DNA of 45,668 nt, from positions 1-45,668 of the forward strand of contig JAIVFJ010000409.1 of NCBI GenBank assembly GCA_025765615.1. Direction: 5' to 3'. The position numbers and the translations under genes were made by a program. The notes under the pieces are model-generated. The model did no database searches and was not told where the DNA came from. It was given only the letters and a program-made list of their open reading frames with translations. This document shows, piece by piece, positions 21,880 through 33,554 of the stretch; the stretch's first letter is position 1; each line of letters opens with the position of its first letter. Source of the DNA: Zopfochytrium polystomum. Its lineage: Eukaryota > Chytridiomycota > Chytridiomycetes > Chytridiales > Chytridiaceae.

Positions 21880-22168
21880 GCCCCTCACAAGAGCCTAGCT
21901 GGGAAAGCATGGGGGGTCTGGGTATCTGTCACTCAAAGGCCCAGGGGTCAAGTTATGATGCCAGCTGTTGAAGGCAACAAGAAAGAATACAGCCTTGAAT
22001 CACAAGGAGTAGTGCGGTGGAGATGCCTGATGACCCTGAACCTCCGTAGCGCATGGGGTGGGTTTACTGATCTGATACCTGGATGTAGTCTATTATGGTT
22101 CACTGTAGATGGCTCTTTCTATTCCCGTCAGCCTCGTCGGTAAATAACAAATAAAATAAAATAAATAG

Positions 22169-22183
22169 CATATTACTTTGTTC
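22169..22183 (+). repeat. Short direct repeat, copy 2
   Basis: Exact second copy of CATATTACTTTGTTC. The 15-nt identity is longer than expected by chance within 4 kb, but no element boundaries could be defined. Confidence 0.7.
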
Positions 22184-24432
22184 CTCCGAGTAGGTTTCTG
22201 CATTTTTTCGCTTGCACATCATGTACAGGGAAGGCGGCGTGGCTAAGTAAATGGAGAAGAAAAAAAGGGAAGGAAAAAAATCAATCAACGTAGTCCACTG
22301 TATTGCAGTTTCTGTTAGGCGGAACTGACTGGTTAGCAGCAAGAGGCACAAGACGGACCTGAACCTATTGTGACTGTCAGTTATTGTTCTCACAATGCCC
22401 ATGGGAGAGCAAGCCACCGCCAATGCAGACCTGGGCGCTGGCTTGCGCTGATGACAAATACTCCAAGTATTAAGTGGAACAGAAACCCAGTGTCAACAGT
22501 TTTCCTCCTCCTCTGCTCAAGCAGATAATATAGGAGAGGTTTTTACCCTGTGCCAGTCACGCTTGCCTAGCAACTATTACAACGTGTATATCATCATCAT
22601 GTATCAATAATTCATAACAGAGTTTTTTTCTCTTTCTCTTCTAGTTGGGGAGAAGGACCACCCACAAACAACATCTCAACTTCATTCACTCCTTCCACTC
22701 ACCCACTCAGAGTAGACTGTTTACAGTTTCCTCCTTACATGTTCAGCAGCAAGAGACCTCTTTGTCCATTTGCTCATCGCTTCGGCGGAAACTCCCACAG
22801 GAACTTCCGGTTGTTAAGTCTTCCACTTGGGAACGGTTGTTGCAGACTTTTTCAAGGAATAAATAACAACGTTCTGATTTATCATGTTTGACATCATCCA
22901 CACCGACTTCGTGAAACTGGTCCGGCATCATCAGCCACTCCTCAAAGCGGCCCGGAAGGTCCGCCATTGCGGTTCGGACATGAAGCGGGAGAGTTTTGAA
23001 TAGCATTCTCATGGAAGAAGAATAATCTTCTCGGAAGATTATCAGACAAAAAAAAGTCAACTGAAGAATTATTACGAGAAGAGCAGGAATACCACAATGC
23101 GTAGGTTTCCTTTCTCCTTGGCCATGGCGTTGCTACAATGGATGGCCTTTGTAACACATCCACCAAGTCTGTCAGAGAGGTGATGGAATAATACCTTGCA
23201 AGAAGAGACTGAAAAAGCAACCTAAGTACTTTCCCGTCTAGGCAGTGATTTGGGATGGGCGCAACTGTTCGTATTCGCAACTGAGTGTTCGAGGCGGAAT
23301 GCGCTGTTCAGAAAGCCGAGAACGGTCAGACGATCCACTATTTGAAGTAAATGCAGGGTACCTTCCTCATTTTCGATGGGGGCGTGCAGCCTTCCTTCTT
23401 GGATGGTGTTCTTTGCCCTTGCGGTTGTTGGTGTACTGCTTCTTTGGTGGGCTGGCGCAGTGACCCTGATCCGAATCAGGAACCTTCCGCTTGTATCTTC
23501 CTCCCATGTTGGCTGGCCCGATTTCACGCTCAACGATGGTGAATACTGCGACAATTGTGTAAGAACCCTCACTGAATGTGTCACCGCAAGACTGTCCTCA
23601 ATGCTGTTACAGTGCGAGCAATCATTGCAACGATCGCTGAGACGAGCCTAATGAAAAACTCAGTAGGCTGCGCCGAAAATGAAAACATGCAAATTTCTCT
23701 GTATCCTCCAATCAGTCGACCAGGCCGAGTCTAGCCATGGGCTCCAATCAAAGTCGTCGACGGTAAGATGGGCCTTCGCCTCGACCACCTGCGGCGACCG
23801 GACCTTGTCGAGAACACAGACGGGCCGATTAGTTGGCGTTGCGGAGTGGGGAGCTCTACCTCTCGCCAATAGGCTGGAAGCAGGCGAATTCGTCGGAGGG
23901 GACTTTGCTGTCGTTTGCTCTTTACTACTACCGAGACGGGCAAGACCACGAGCGTTCTTACTGCCTTGGATCGTGGGAGAGTTTTGACATGCCTCGCGTT
24001 GCTTGCTCCAGTGTTTTCCATCCGGCTGCAAGTGAGGGAGTGGGCACGGGAAGGAAGGAGAAGTAAATATTAATAATTTGCTGGACACCAAAAACAAGCA
24101 AATTCACTTGACACAATAAACAGCCGACCCAACAAACACAAACCTCCCTATTTCCAAAGATAGATCAGTTCTCCCCACTACTGTGCATCAATTAACGTAG
24201 AAGCTGTTTGTCCATAAACTTGGCGTTGGCCCAAAAATTGGCGCATTTAAGTATAGTTTTTTTTATCTCTGCAGAAATGAACACTTCTGGTTGAGGAGAA
24301 TCATTAGGGAATGGGGGTGGGGGGCTTACAAAATTTAAACAGGGGAACTTCAATTACAATTAATGTCGAATTTGCTTGTTTTTGATGTCGCACACTGTAC
24401 TGAAAGAAAGGTGTTGATGTGGAGATGAATGC

Positions 24433-24455
24433 CGCGGTTCAGAACCAAGCCCTTC
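24433..24455 (+). repeat. Dispersed 23-nt repeat, copy 2
   Basis: One-mismatch copy of the 21451-21473 sequence (AGAACC against AGAGCC). It lies about 0.9 kb upstream of the phosphodiesterase start. Confidence 0.7.
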
Positions 24456-24985
24456 ACCTGAAAGAGTTGGTTGTGACTGGCAGGCAGACAGACAGACGAA
24501 GACAAGCGATTTGCCGGCCAGCGGACAATTCGTGTGAGGGCCCTTGCCTTGCTTCATTCACGGACGGAAAAGCACGAAAAATAAAGAGCAGAAACAAATT
24601 TTCTTTCTGTTTTCTTTCCCCTTTTCCCTTTTTTTTCTTCGTTCATCAGCCTCTCTTTTTTCTTCTTTTAATTATTTTTGACATTTTTATTTATTTATAA
24701 TTATTGATTATTTGCTGTGCTAATGCTGTTTGTTGAAAACAAAAACTGCTTGTGCCCCCCCCCCACATTGCTTTTTTAGACTACGCGCTTTCGCCGACCC
24801 TCCCCTTGCCTGCCTGCGACGGTCCCCACCGCAACACTCTCTGCCTTCATCAACCTTCGTCCTCGTCAGCAGATAAGAAGAAGGAGGCGGACAAGCGGCG
24901 CGCGCCGGGCAGATAGAACCTAGAAGGAGACTGAGGCAGGGTGAAGACGGAGAGCAGCAGCACCCAGACAACACCGACTCTCCCT

Positions 24986-24990
<5 letters not shown>

Positions 24991-25028
<38 letters not shown>
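24991..25028. repeat. (CT)n microsatellite
   Basis: About 19 CT units lie upstream of the phosphodiesterase gene, in the same kind of promoter position as the CT tract upstream of the EXORDIUM-family gene. Confidence 0.93.
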
Positions 25029-25030
<2 letters not shown>

Positions 25031-25335
25031 TCTCTCCCCCCCAGCCCGGTCACAAAAAAGAATAACACCGACCAAACGAGCGAGTGATCGATCTGCAGCA
25101 GAGTTGAATAGATAGAGCTGCAGCTGTTCAGATTATCAATCGTCCCGCGCGCTAAAACTGTAAAACACTGCCGGGCAACTGGTGGTCACGACTCGCCAAA
25201 CACCGCCGCCTGGTGAGCAGATACTGTCCATTGCTCGTGATTGTTCGTTTTTCAGCTCCGCTGATCATAGTCTCTCAGACTAGAGCGATAGACCAAAACA
25301 GAAGTGCGCGTTCGATTTCTCTTGCATATCACCAT

Positions 25336-27586
25336 ATGCCGATCCAAATCTCTGCGGCTATTCAGATGTCGGATCCTATTTCAAACTCTTTCAAGAACAG
25401 CATCAACGAAATCGTGCTGCTATGCTCTCTGCAGTCCTTCCTTACACTCTACGTTGCGAGTGGTATGATATCAGTACCATAAGCTTCCGGCGAAACTAAC
25501 CTGGTACACAGCGCCAACACTCTTCTCTGCTTTGGCGTTTATTCCAATGTTTGTTCCCGCAAAGTGGCTGGCTGAGTCTTCAGCGCGTATCGTTGGTCTT
25601 ATTTGCTTGCTTCTATGGGATCTTTCGCTTATCCAGCTGGCAAAGCACTCTTTTCTCGTCGAGCGCACGGTTTGTGACGCATCTCCAATGCTCGCTTTCA
25701 CCCTAATCGGACTGAGGAGCTCGAAACTGGAAATGATTTTGGTTACCGTCGCCGCAGTACTCCACCGTGCGTGCTGGCAGCAAATCAATCCCGCTGCTGC
25801 AGATGCCGTGCTATTGTTGGTCGATGCTGGGTTTGGTTTCACTGTGGCTTTTGCCCTCAGCAATGTCGAGTCCCGTTGTCAGTCTGCCTCGAAGCCCATA
25901 AATTTAGCAGAGCGAACTTGCGCAACTCGTGATTTCGGACGCTCAGCCGTTGCGCCTTCCGCAGCTGAAGCAACCACAGCAGCAGTGGCAGCATCTCAGC
26001 CGGAGCAATCGTTTCGTCCGCATAGCCGTCCCAAACCGCGACAATTGCACATTCTCACCGACTTTCCTGGAAGGCTTTCCATTCCTCCGAACCCCCTATC
26101 CACACCACTAACGGCATGCTCGACTGTTTCCGATCATTTTTGGGAACTGTTGAACCCCCTCTCGCCTGCACGCGCAATGCTTGCTGCACATGATCTCACC
26201 GACACGCACGCGTCACTTCCAATTTTTCAATTTGAGTCGCTAGTTGAAGGCCATCCTCTTCTCGTTATGGCCTTTCACTTGTTTGAAAGAGACGGGCTAG
26301 TCGAAACGTTCAGCATTGACCGCGAGGTTCTGGTAAAGAGTATTTTGCTGGTCGAAGAGGGATACCGCTCGGACGTACCCTGTGAGTCGTAATTTCAAAG
26401 CAAACGAAAATTATTACGCTGTCTGACCTCGTTTGAATCTCAAACGCACAAAAACCAAATTTGCCGTCAAAAAATTTAAAGTCCACAATGCCCTACACGC
26501 TGCCGATGTCCTCCACGCAACGGCTCTTCTTGCGAGTATGATCGTACCCAACCTTGCACCATACCAGCTGCTGGCGCTGTATATTTCTGCGCTCATTCAT
26601 GATCACGGGCATCCGGGCCTCACCAACACTTTCTTGACGTCGACCAGCGACCCGCTTGCTCTTTTGTACAACGATCGGTCCGTTCTTGAAAGCCACCACT
26701 GTGCGTCAGGCTGGGATGCATTGGTCATTCGTGGAGGAATGTTGGATTTCCTCGACGAACCAACGAAGCGAACAGTTCGTGGGCTGGTTGTGGATATGGT
26801 CATGGCAACAGACCTCTCTGGGCACAGCAAGCTGCTGGAGAGTTTTGTGGTGGCAAGTCAGAATGTAACATGCGCTGCAAACCCGAGCACTGCCGACATG
26901 GAGCTTGTCATGAAAATGTAAGTAAACCGCATAACACTTCGCCTAAATATCCTCCAAGTAATTCTGTCTCACTCTGTGCCAAATTTTGCGTCCTTCCCAG
27001 GATTCTGAAATGCGCGGATGTGTCGAACCCAACGAGGCCCTGGGACGTGTGCTACACGTGGACGCGTCGACTTCTCACAGAGTGGAGCCGACAGGGCGAT
27101 TTGGAGCGGCATCTTGGTCTTCCCGTCTCGCGATTCATGGACCGCCGCACTATCTCTTTAGAGTTACCGCAGTGCCAGCTAGGCTTTATTGACTTCATTG
27201 TCAGGCCATCGCTTTCCGCGTTGGGTACCTGGGTGGGTGCCCAAGCGGCCACCGGTTCCAGCAGGACAGATGGAATTCAATCCCTTTTGGCACGACTTGA
27301 GGAAAACAGAGCCGAATGGATGAGGCTTGACGACGCGGGGGATGGCTGCGTTGATGTCTTGTTGGAGGACCCGCTTGCCTTTGAAGCGGACTCGTCCGCA
27401 CCGGTGAAGTATGCGGTGACTGCATCAGGCGGTCTTAGGCAGCGAAACGCACCAGCAGCCGCCGCCGCTGAAGCAGCGGCGCATCTATCTTCCAACGAGC
27501 CCAAGGCGATGCTGTTGCCGAACAGAGTATTTTCAAGAGGGCTCTTTGCCGACAGTTTTGCCGACGTTGTGCCGTCGAGCGCTTAG
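25336..27586 (+). CDS. Membrane-anchored 3',5'-cyclic nucleotide phosphodiesterase (672 aa)
   Basis: Hydrolyses cAMP and/or cGMP. Exons 25336-25462, 25512-26381, 26482-26917 and 27001-27586 sum to 2019 nt with closed phases. The class I PDE catalytic domain starts VPFHNALHAADVLHA at about residue 332. It has the metal site ALIHDHGHPG, then DPLALLYNDRSVLESHH, ILKCADVSNPTRPWDV and a tail block (QGDLERHLGLPVSRFMDR, then QLGFIDFIV), so all metal-binding His/Asp are present. The first 160 residues hold five or six hydrophobic helices, including LIQLA and VDAGFGFTVAFAL segments, followed by a Pro/Ser-rich linker. This suggests an integral membrane enzyme with a cytosolic catalytic domain. A second in-frame Met is at 25366. 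The third exon acceptor (TTAAAG) was chosen because it restores the PFHN motif. Confidence 0.92.
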
Positions 27587-28179
27587 GAGACGGGGCGGGT
27601 GAAAGCATGAATCCATACGTGGAAGGATAACATCTCTCCTAGCTTTCCTCCCCATCCTCCTCTCTTTTGCTTTGTTGTTTTCTCGTGAAGCCAACGTTGT
27701 TGTGTATATCTGATTGATTGATTGAAGGGTGGGTGGACCGCCCTACTTTCTGTTCCCCGTCCACAATGCCCTGATGATGATTCCACTATTCTTCTCTTCG
27801 TTTCTTGTCATTTTCCTTTTGTTTCCCTCTTTCGCCGCCAAAGCGCGCGCAGAGTATTGTCAAAGCCCGTTGACCCTTGTTACCCCCAAACCCTTGCCTA
27901 CCAATTTTCTCCTTCAAGCCTGGAACACGCCTGTAATTGCCTTCGCGCAGAAAACAAACAAACAAAATAAATATCTTCTTGCAATAGAACATGCAGCCAG
28001 AAATGACTTTTCCGTTTCATCCATGAACACGTTCATGTATTCTTGTTGCTCCTCCAGGGGAGAAGTCGAGCGAGCAAAGTTTGGGTTGGCTTTCCCGACA
28101 ATTTCCAGCACGCACAAGCCAAGTCAGATCTGGAAGAATTCCAAGTTCCTGGGGCCCTTGTTCGACAACTCCACCCAAC
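27587..28179. other. Intergenic between tandem plus-strand genes
   Basis: 593 nt between the phosphodiesterase stop and the DDX41 start. AATAAA-like signals are seen near 27963-27970. No coding or repeat feature is supported. Confidence 0.55.
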
Positions 28180-30812
<2,633 letters not shown>

Positions 30813-30890
30813 ATATGAGGAGGGGATGGGGGACTTTTGCGTTGGGCGCAAGCAAACACAAAGAAGGAACTCCAGCCGCCCGAACGATGG

Positions 30891-30943
<53 letters not shown>

Positions 30944-31281
30944 TGAGAGACAGAGGGCACTCTTTTCTTTTCTGTCACTTTTGTTTTTCGTTTTTGATTC
31001 CAAACTCTCTCGTCATCAATTTGAGCTCTCGTCATCAATCAATCAGGCATGTAAGGGTATTGAAGCGTGGCGCGGCAGCGGTGGCCGAGGAGCGAGGCAG
31101 AGAGAACCTTACGGGCGCGCGAGGACGCTGTTCGACGCACGACCTCAACCACCACCCCCCCCCATTCCCTTCCACTCCTCCGTGCTTTTCCTAAATGAAG
31201 ATTCTCTTTTCTTCATTCTCGCACGTTCCTTACCTACTCATCCGCTCCATCCCATACAAGCAGAAAAAAAGCGCGATCGAC
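30813..31281. other. Intergenic with (GA)n tract
   Basis: 469 nt between DDX41 and the four-helix membrane protein gene. It holds a (GA)n run (about 30894-30940) and a short C-rich stretch. No gene is supported. Long open frames across the GA tract are repeat artefacts. Confidence 0.6.
30894..30940. repeat. (GA)n microsatellite
   Basis: About 23 uninterrupted GA units downstream of the DDX41 stop. Confidence 0.95.
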
Positions 31282-32017
31282 ATGGGCAACTTTTTCGTCA
31301 AGTTTCCGGTGAGGCCACCGTTCCCCGCTGCTGCAAGATTTTTTTTTTTTTTTTTTTTTTTTTCCCTGTTAAAGCCATTGCGCACACTCGGTTGCATTCT
31401 GAATCGATGCCACCGTTCAGAGTTTCAGCGATTTGAAGAATGCAAAGCCAACCACGCCGAATCCTGCAGTTCCCGCCCCAAAGACTTGGTTCAACTTGGA
31501 TCTGAGGATCGTACTGATGGTCATCCTTGGCGCATACGCAATCTACAACTTAGTTGTAGTGATATTGACGATTCCTTGGCTATGGAATCCATTCGTCTGG
31601 GTTCTCTTTTTGCTGGAGGTGGTTAACCTTCTGCTCAACGGCTTTGGATTTTGGGCCGTGTACCGGTTGATACCAGGTAAAGGAAACATTTTTCGATGTC
31701 TTGATCTTGTATGGACCACCAAACTTACCTTACATACCTTTTCTTGGTGTGTGGCAGAGTGGATGGTGATGTACGGCTGGTTCATTCTCATATTCCTCGT
31801 GGTTCGGGTGGTCGAGGTGGTCACCTACGTCATTCTTGGGGCGGCTGCATCGTCCATCACAAAGCTCATCTTCGCGGTCGGTGCACGTTTGGTTTTACTG
31901 TCCACCGTAGCCTCTAACGTTTGGTTGTACTGCCAGGTCCTCTTTACCATCTCCATGATTGCTTGCCTGTTCAGCCTCCGGGCCTACGCGCAAGCGTGCA
32001 GGGGCCTTAGCATCTGA
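31282..32017 (+). CDS. Small four-helix membrane protein (180 aa), family not recognised
   Basis: Exons 31282-31308, 31421-31676 and 31758-32017 with closed phases; the first exon codes only MGNFFVKFP. A hydrophilic lead of about 30 residues precedes four predicted transmembrane helices: around MVILGAYAIYNLVVVILTI, FVWVLFLLEVVNLLLNGFGF, VMYGWFILIFLVVRVVEVV and, near the C-terminus, LYCQVLFTISMIACLFSL. The pattern of four helices with short loops resembles small tetraspan proteins, for example those of endomembranes, but no signature motif is present. Intron 1 contains a run of about 25 T (31339-31363). The C-terminal exon carries an intron-like GTGCAC...CCAG segment, but removing it breaks the frame, so it is kept as coding. 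Confidence 0.75.
31339..31363. repeat. Homopolymer T tract in intron
   Basis: About 25 T residues inside the first intron of the four-helix membrane protein gene, serving as an extended pyrimidine tract. Confidence 0.9.
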
Positions 32018-32586
32018 AGGGCACATTTTGCTTCTACGCCCATTGCCATCCACTTTTCATCCACCTATCCGCTCTGTCTCGAATACAAACAAATGCTGCT
32101 TTCGCTTTGCTTGGTAGTTGAGTTGTGTGATTGAATAGCCTTTGACAAGATCTTGGTTACGCTTCGTGCTTGCTGCGCTCGCGTGAAGCCCTGTTTTCTA
32201 GCTCACTGCCGTGGGGTTGGAAGAAAAGCACAAAAAGTGTGGAGAACACGAAATGCCAGTTGAGTGCCGCCGCCGCCGCCGCAACCCACACCCCTCTTCC
32301 ACTTCCCCCACCACACGCAGCTCCTGGCTCCACCGAACGACCACACACCGCCCAGCTGTTGCGATCGAAGTGTTTCCATGCATAAAGCATTACACAGCCC
32401 CAAAGGGTGGGCGTACGGCATCGCTGTGACAGACACGGACGCGATCCAGCTTCTTCCATGAGGCACATTATCCGATTCCATTCCGTAATGGACCTGTCCC
32501 CCAGGAGGTGGCAATGAACGATTGCTAGGCTCCATATGCGGGCCCGCCGTGTTCCGCCCTTTCTGCTCTTCCGATCATTTTCCTCC
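32018..32586. other. Intergenic with a short GCC repeat
   Basis: 569 nt upstream of ARPC3. A (GCC)n run lies at about 32266-32282. The minus strand carries an open frame of some 217 codons reaching to 32810, but it overlaps ARPC3 coding sequence on the other strand and has no recognisable content. Confidence 0.5.
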
Positions 32587-33356
32587 ATGCCAGAATACCA
32601 AATATGGGGTGCCTTTCTTAAGTTCAATTCATGTTGATCTCGAATACAGGCCTTCCACTCGTCGCTGAACGCTCTTGATACTCGGTTTATCGGCAACGTG
32701 GCGTTGTTGCCGATTAAAACGAAGGTCCGTGGCCCTGCACCTCCAGGTACGCCGATCAAAGCTTCTGAAATTTGAAGCACACCGTTGTGCCCCCCTACGC
32801 TCATCGCCACATTCTACCGCCAGCCGTCGACCTTGCTGCGGACGACATCATTGACGAAGCTATCTACTACTTCCGGCCCAACTGCTTTTTCCGCAATTTC
32901 GAGATTGGCGGCGGCGCAGACAGGGTGCTCATCTACGTTCAGCTCTTCATCCAAGAGTGCCTTGGAAAGCTCGCAGCGGCAAAGAACCCAAACGCGAGCG
33001 ATGGCGCGAGGATTCTCGCTACTCACGCGCTTCAGAACTTTTCCATTCCGGGCGAGGCTGGCTTCCCCTTAAACGCCATGTATGAGAAGCCGGCGACGAA
33101 GTTGGAGCAGGGTATGGCTGCTATGATTTGGCGACTGGCGATTTGTGAAAGCCGGAGCTGTTGTGGTTGATGTTACTTACGAGATCTTTTCACTCATCTG
33201 GTAGACACTCTTCGGCAGTACTTCAGCCAGATACGCCAAGAGACCTCCGCAAGGCTGACGGCGAAGCTCTACGATGGCAACACGCTCAGCAAGTGGTGGA
33301 TGAGCTTTTCGAAGAAGAAGTTTATGGGCATCGCGTCTGTCGGAACTCTCGTGTGA
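32587..33356 (+). CDS. ARPC3: Arp2/3 complex subunit 3 (ARPC3, p21-Arc)
   Basis: Component of the seven-subunit Arp2/3 actin nucleator. Three exons are clear: 32650-32746, 32824-33111 and 33205-33356, giving 178 residues in closed phase. Matches: FHSSLNALDTRFIGNVALLP, DDIIDEAIYYFRPNCFF, ADRVLIYVQLFIQECLGKL, NFSIPGEAGFPLNAMYEKPA, a YFSQIRQETSARL segment and KWWMSFSKKKF at the end. The family usually begins Met-Pro-Ala. An ATG-CCA sits at 32587-32592, exactly the two missing codons, but it is followed by GAATAC and not by a GT donor. The first exon is therefore unresolved: a non-canonical splice site, an assembly error or a different upstream exon. It converges on CFAP52, with 198 nt between stops. 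Confidence 0.92.
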
Positions 33357-33554
33357 AGCACCAGTAAAGTAAACAACGGATGTCGCGAGTTCCTGTCCTC
33401 GGTTGACTCCCCTTGTTCCCAACCCAAACCGGCTCTCACGAGAAACCCCACTGTTTCAGCTGGCGATTATATTGTTTTGGCAATAGAGCACAGGAGTGAA
33501 CGGGCCGCGTGCAGGCTACCAGCATTTAGTGCACTCTTTTTCCTTCTTATTCAT

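Larger units (their letters stand above)
21444..25335. other. Gene-poor, repeat-bearing region of about 3.9 kb
   Basis: No credible gene was found. Minus-strand open stretches at about 22743-23060, 23222-23584 and 23660-24097 encode proteins with some hydrophobic and helical character, but no family, splice model or conserved motif is visible. They may be remnants of a mobile element or simple noise. The region is AT-richer than its neighbours and carries short dispersed repeats. The right end, from about 24720, becomes GC-richer and is the likely promoter and 5' leader of the phosphodiesterase gene. Confidence 0.45.

Noticed and set aside
22743..24097. Minus-strand frames as a degraded Gag-like gene
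   Set aside because: Composition was suggestive, but there is no zinc knuckle, protease or polymerase motif and no terminal repeats that define an element.
31881..31936. Extra intron in the last exon of the four-helix membrane protein gene
   Set aside because: GT and AG ends and a CTAAC-like branch point are present, but the 56-nt length would break the reading frame, and the retained sequence codes for a sensible loop and helix.
32157..32810. Minus-strand frame of 217 codons upstream of ARPC3
   Set aside because: It overlaps an ARPC3 exon on the opposite strand, shows no family motif and includes the GCC repeat.
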